Part shown: piece by piece, positions 61,090-64,000 of the stretch
How positions within the stretch are numbered: position 1 is the first letter of the stretch
How the letters are laid out: each line of letters opens with the position of its first letter
Assembly: GCA_028023455.1 (NCBI GenBank)
Contig: JAQFVV010012434.1
Coordinates: 3,602,928-3,666,927, forward strand
Length of the DNA: 64,000 bases
Source of the DNA: Epiperipatus broadwayi
Taxonomy: Eukaryota > Onychophora > Udeonychophora > Euonychophora > Peripatidae
Direction: 5' to 3'
Notes under the pieces: generated by a model
Seen by the model: the letters and a program-made list of their open reading frames with translations, nothing else
Database searches by the model: none
What the model was told of the DNA's origin: nothing
Position numbers and translations under genes: made by a program

Positions 61090-63289
61090 TTCATTTGCAT
61101 AGAGTTTTCATATTATACATATAGAATGATTCCAAAGAATGAGTCATAACAGGATATGATTATGAAAAATACATTTTCTCGAAAGCGCTAAGCCATTTTA
61201 ATTGATTAATTGCTATTAATTTATATAACTTTACATTATAAGTGTGATAGCATTATTTAATATTATAAAATAATAAATTTTAAAAAATCTGAAATTAGAT
61301 AATATTTGTTTGTTTGATTTTTTAAAAAATAAATATAACTTTTAATATTAAATGTATATACATATTATAAAATACACTTTTTTTCTTTAGAATTTGAAAT
61401 TATAGATAAAAGATAAGATGAACATGAAATAGCCTACTGTAGGGCAAAGATTTCCAACACTTCTCATAGAAATAACAGTAAAGGGATAAGGTATTACTTA
61501 TCATGTGTGCTGAATGCTGGGTAATGAGAGTTTAAGAAGTTTCTATATTTGTTATAGTTTCTAAACAAAAATAATTACTAATTCATTTATCATCCAGTAC
61601 TGGATAATTATGTAGATTTAATATGAGCTGCCCACCCAAACCAAAAATTTTATACATGAAACCTGAATGACTATTTAAGTTTTACTCAATTCAGACTTGA
61701 ATTCCATATTGAGGACATGCTAGCCAGATATGCAATTTTGAACACATGATGCTTTTTATTTATTATATATATAATTAATTTATTATAATAACGTTTAATT
61801 AACCAGACAAATAAATCGATAATAATATTTATATTCCAATCCTGATATGACATTAAATTAACAACCAATATTACTAGTAATGTGATTGGCTGGTTATATT
61901 GATATCGTTTGGGTTAAGTAAGTTAAGTTATGAATTTATTTCAGTTTACCAAATTGTATAATTAGATTATACTTATATATATATAAACATCGAATACAAT
62001 ATGTAGTTATTAATATTAAGTTCAAAGCCTTAGCACAATTCAATAGAGTACCCCGACGTAACTAGAGATGTCACTGACAATTATTGATATTATTTAGCCA
62101 ATACGCACCATATATTTAATATATAATAACGAAGCCCTTTATATAGAAAACTACTATATATCTTAAATTTTAAATATGAATATATTTTTATTTTTTGTTA
62201 TTTTACTTTAATAAATTTAAAACTATTACATACTTTTTTTTTTTTCAATTTTATTTACATTGAATAAAATATATAATCTTGTTGGAAATGTGTTTTTTTT
62301 GGAAACGATTTATCTTATATTATTACCATGTGATAAGTGAATTTTTGTAATTTTAAAATTATAATAAAAGAATAAAATATATAATGGAAAAAAATTAAAC
62401 AAAAGCATTTTAACAGTTTCACAAAATGAAGCTTAGTCACATAGGAAATTGTCTTCATGAATCAGAATTACTTTCATTTATTTAATAAAATAAATTTTCT
62501 ACTTTCATTATTGAATCTGAAAATTAAAAACAGTCATTAAAGTGTATCTAAGCTAATTTAAAATATATATTAGTACAACAAAAAACAGATTTCTTCTTTT
62601 TTTTTTAAAAAAAAAGCTCAATGAATTTTATGAAAATGTTTAAATCAGTATCCATCCCATAATACCAAGATTTCTTCCTTTAGTGAATCTTCAATATAAT
62701 AATTTTTGTTAGGGTTTTGGCAGCAAGAAATAATATAATGGAAGCAGAAAATCTGCAATTTAGTAGATCGTTTAATGTATTTTTAGAAGAGTTAAATCAC
62801 TGGATTTTATGGTTTTTTTAAAAAAAATATTCGATTTAAAATATTCCTAATTTATAATGTTTAGACATTTTCGTTAAAAATAAAATAGAAATGTCAATCA
62901 CAACAATTATTTTATTATTTGATAAATGGCTTTTTAAAAAGTCTTATAATATAGTAATTAATGCATTTTAAATGGTCAGTGGACTTAGTCCAAACAGGGA
63001 GTGAAACAAACGTTTTTGCAGTTAATCGAATATTTTTCACAAAAAAAAAAAAAAAAAATTAAGTATATTTTTAGGTAGCTATTTTATTTGTAAAATGAAA
63101 ACTGTTGTATTTGGTTAGGCTTGCAGGTTCATTACAGATCCCCTACCTTACTGGAAACATGCAGATTTGGTGTGCGAACCCCAGTGAAGGTTTTAATCCC
63201 ATTGGATAGCAACTGGATGCTAGCCAATCAGGCAAGGAATCTGGAATAGTCCACTTCTGAAGGCAGGGTCAGATATAACAAAAACATTA
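61090..63289. other. gene-free AT-rich DNA
   Basis: No supported gene. Poly-A near 63041-63058. A less AT-rich patch at 63115-63265 (TGGATGCTAGCCAATCAGGC) contains a CCAAT word but no other promoter element or coding signal. Confidence 0.55.
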
Positions 63290-63490
63290 TGGTATATTAA
63301 TAACTTTTATTAATCATTCATTAGACTAGAGATTATCCAATAATGAATAAAATTTCTGTAATGAAAACACCATATCTCCTTCGGAACTGGTTTTTATCTA
63401 CTTTTAATACCTTGTGGAAAAATGTGAGCATAAGTATATGATCAAAGACATGTAAAAATGATGTATGATCTCCAAAATACACAGAATAAA
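63290..63490 (+). repeat. family beta unit, single copy
   Basis: ATTAATAACTTTTATTAATC, then TTATCCAATAATGAATAA, TTTCTGTA and ATGATGTATGATCTCCAAAA follow the order of the plus units at 18290-18500 and 18590-18800. Diverged, with the central TTCACTACA part altered. Confidence 0.6.
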
Positions 63491-63573
63491 ACATTTTGGT
63501 ATTTGTTAATAAATAATGATTTAACTCTTCTTATCTAATTTTATTTTTAGTTAAATTTTAAGGTTAAACTCTA

Positions 63574-63890
63574 TTTATAAACAAAGCAAAACTCTCCAAA
63601 CAGTAGTGCCACTCTGTGCCAACCAGAGTAATCAATGAATGCCAGAAGGCTTGTGCATAAAATTCCTATCTAATGCCTACTCATCCAATATCCCCAGACT
63701 AGTTTCTGGCTTGTGGCCATCGTCAGTGAGGAGCTTGAATAGGCATTAGATAGGGATTTTATGCACAAGTCTTCTGGCATATCATTGATTACTCTGGTTG
63801 GCACAGGGTGGCATTACTATATGGAGAGTTTTGCTTTGTTTATAAACAATTATGTGCTAGTATAAGAAATAGTGATCATGTGATGCTTAA
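63574..63890. repeat. foldback element, family alpha, short palindromic copy
   Basis: Arms of about 105 bp (63574-63679 and 63740-63846) are inverted copies. They begin TATAAACAAAGCAAAACTCTCC and end GGAGAGTTTTGCTTTGTTTA, around a loop of about 60 bp containing GTCAGTGAGGAGCTTGAATA. The right side then continues with the alpha-family end GTGATCATGTGATGCTTAAT. A possible diverged target duplication (TTAAACTCTATT and TTAAAACTATT) is too weak to claim. Confidence 0.75.
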
Positions 63891-64000
63891 TAGTTTAAAA
63901 CTATTACAATTTCCGTTGATCATTTGAGTATTATGATATAGTCATCATTGTTGTTAAATGAAGTGCAGAACCTTTATGAATTCTAAATGCAAGATTTATC
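63891..64000. other. window end, nothing recognised
   Basis: Short AT-rich remainder after the foldback element. Confidence 0.6.

Noticed and set aside
63115-63265. CCAAT-containing less AT-rich patch as a host promoter
   Set aside because: No TATA, initiator or downstream coding sequence could be found.
1-64000. A host protein-coding gene with exons spread over the window
   Set aside because: All recognisable coding similarity belongs to transposable elements; no series of frames with splice sites and a common family was found. A small exon could still be missed without homology searches or RNA data.

Overview
The window reads as intergenic or intronic DNA of an invertebrate metazoan nuclear genome. 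It is strongly AT-rich, full of microsatellites and poly-A/T runs, and dense in decayed eukaryotic transposable elements: APE-type and RTE-type LINEs, a Penelope-like element, mariner, pogo/Tigger and hAT-type DNA transposons, LTR-like sequences and tRNA-related SINE-like repeats. I found no host gene, rRNA gene or canonical tRNA gene that I could support. All recognisable protein similarity comes from transposable elements, and nearly every open frame is short, interrupted or a shadow. The mix fits a mollusc, chelicerate or flatworm-like genome, but the sequence alone does not fix the species.

Layout. 1-1326: minus-strand LTR-like repeat with CCAAT and TATA boxes, running off the left edge. 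1346-2192: mariner relic. 5.4-6.9 kb: SINE-like fragment and a foldback element with a 12-bp target-site duplication (TSD). 10.9-15.2 kb: two old direct copies of an unidentified repeat. 15.46-17.64 kb: plus-strand LINE ORF2 relic. 18.25-18.99 kb: second foldback family with a 12-bp TSD. 20.57 kb: hAT-like end. 24.21-24.38 kb: 3' end of an RTE-type LINE. 24.93-25.35 kb and 28.54-29.12 kb: SINE-like elements. 26.4-27.9 kb: pogo/Tigger transposase relic. 32.01-33.38 kb: LTR-like element (TGTAACG...CGTTACA). 33.41-37.88 kb: RTE-type LINE split by a 2-kb composite foldback insertion with a perfect 11-bp TSD. 39.5-41.3 kb: second mariner relic. 44.82-44.99 kb: compact hairpin. 48.9-50.26 kb: unrecognised decayed coding-like stretch. 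50.3-58.2 kb: two related APE LINEs in head-to-tail order on the minus strand. 60.17-61.09 kb: Penelope-like RT tail plus GIY-YIG domain. 63.29-63.9 kb: further foldback-family copies.

No genes here cooperate in a pathway. The interest lies in the repeat biology: foldback families that appear to move as whole multi-unit composites, modules shared between foldback and SINE-like repeats, and clear nesting that gives relative ages (RTE LINE older than the composite foldback inside it). I did not find a novel functional system; the foldback families are the best candidate for something undescribed.
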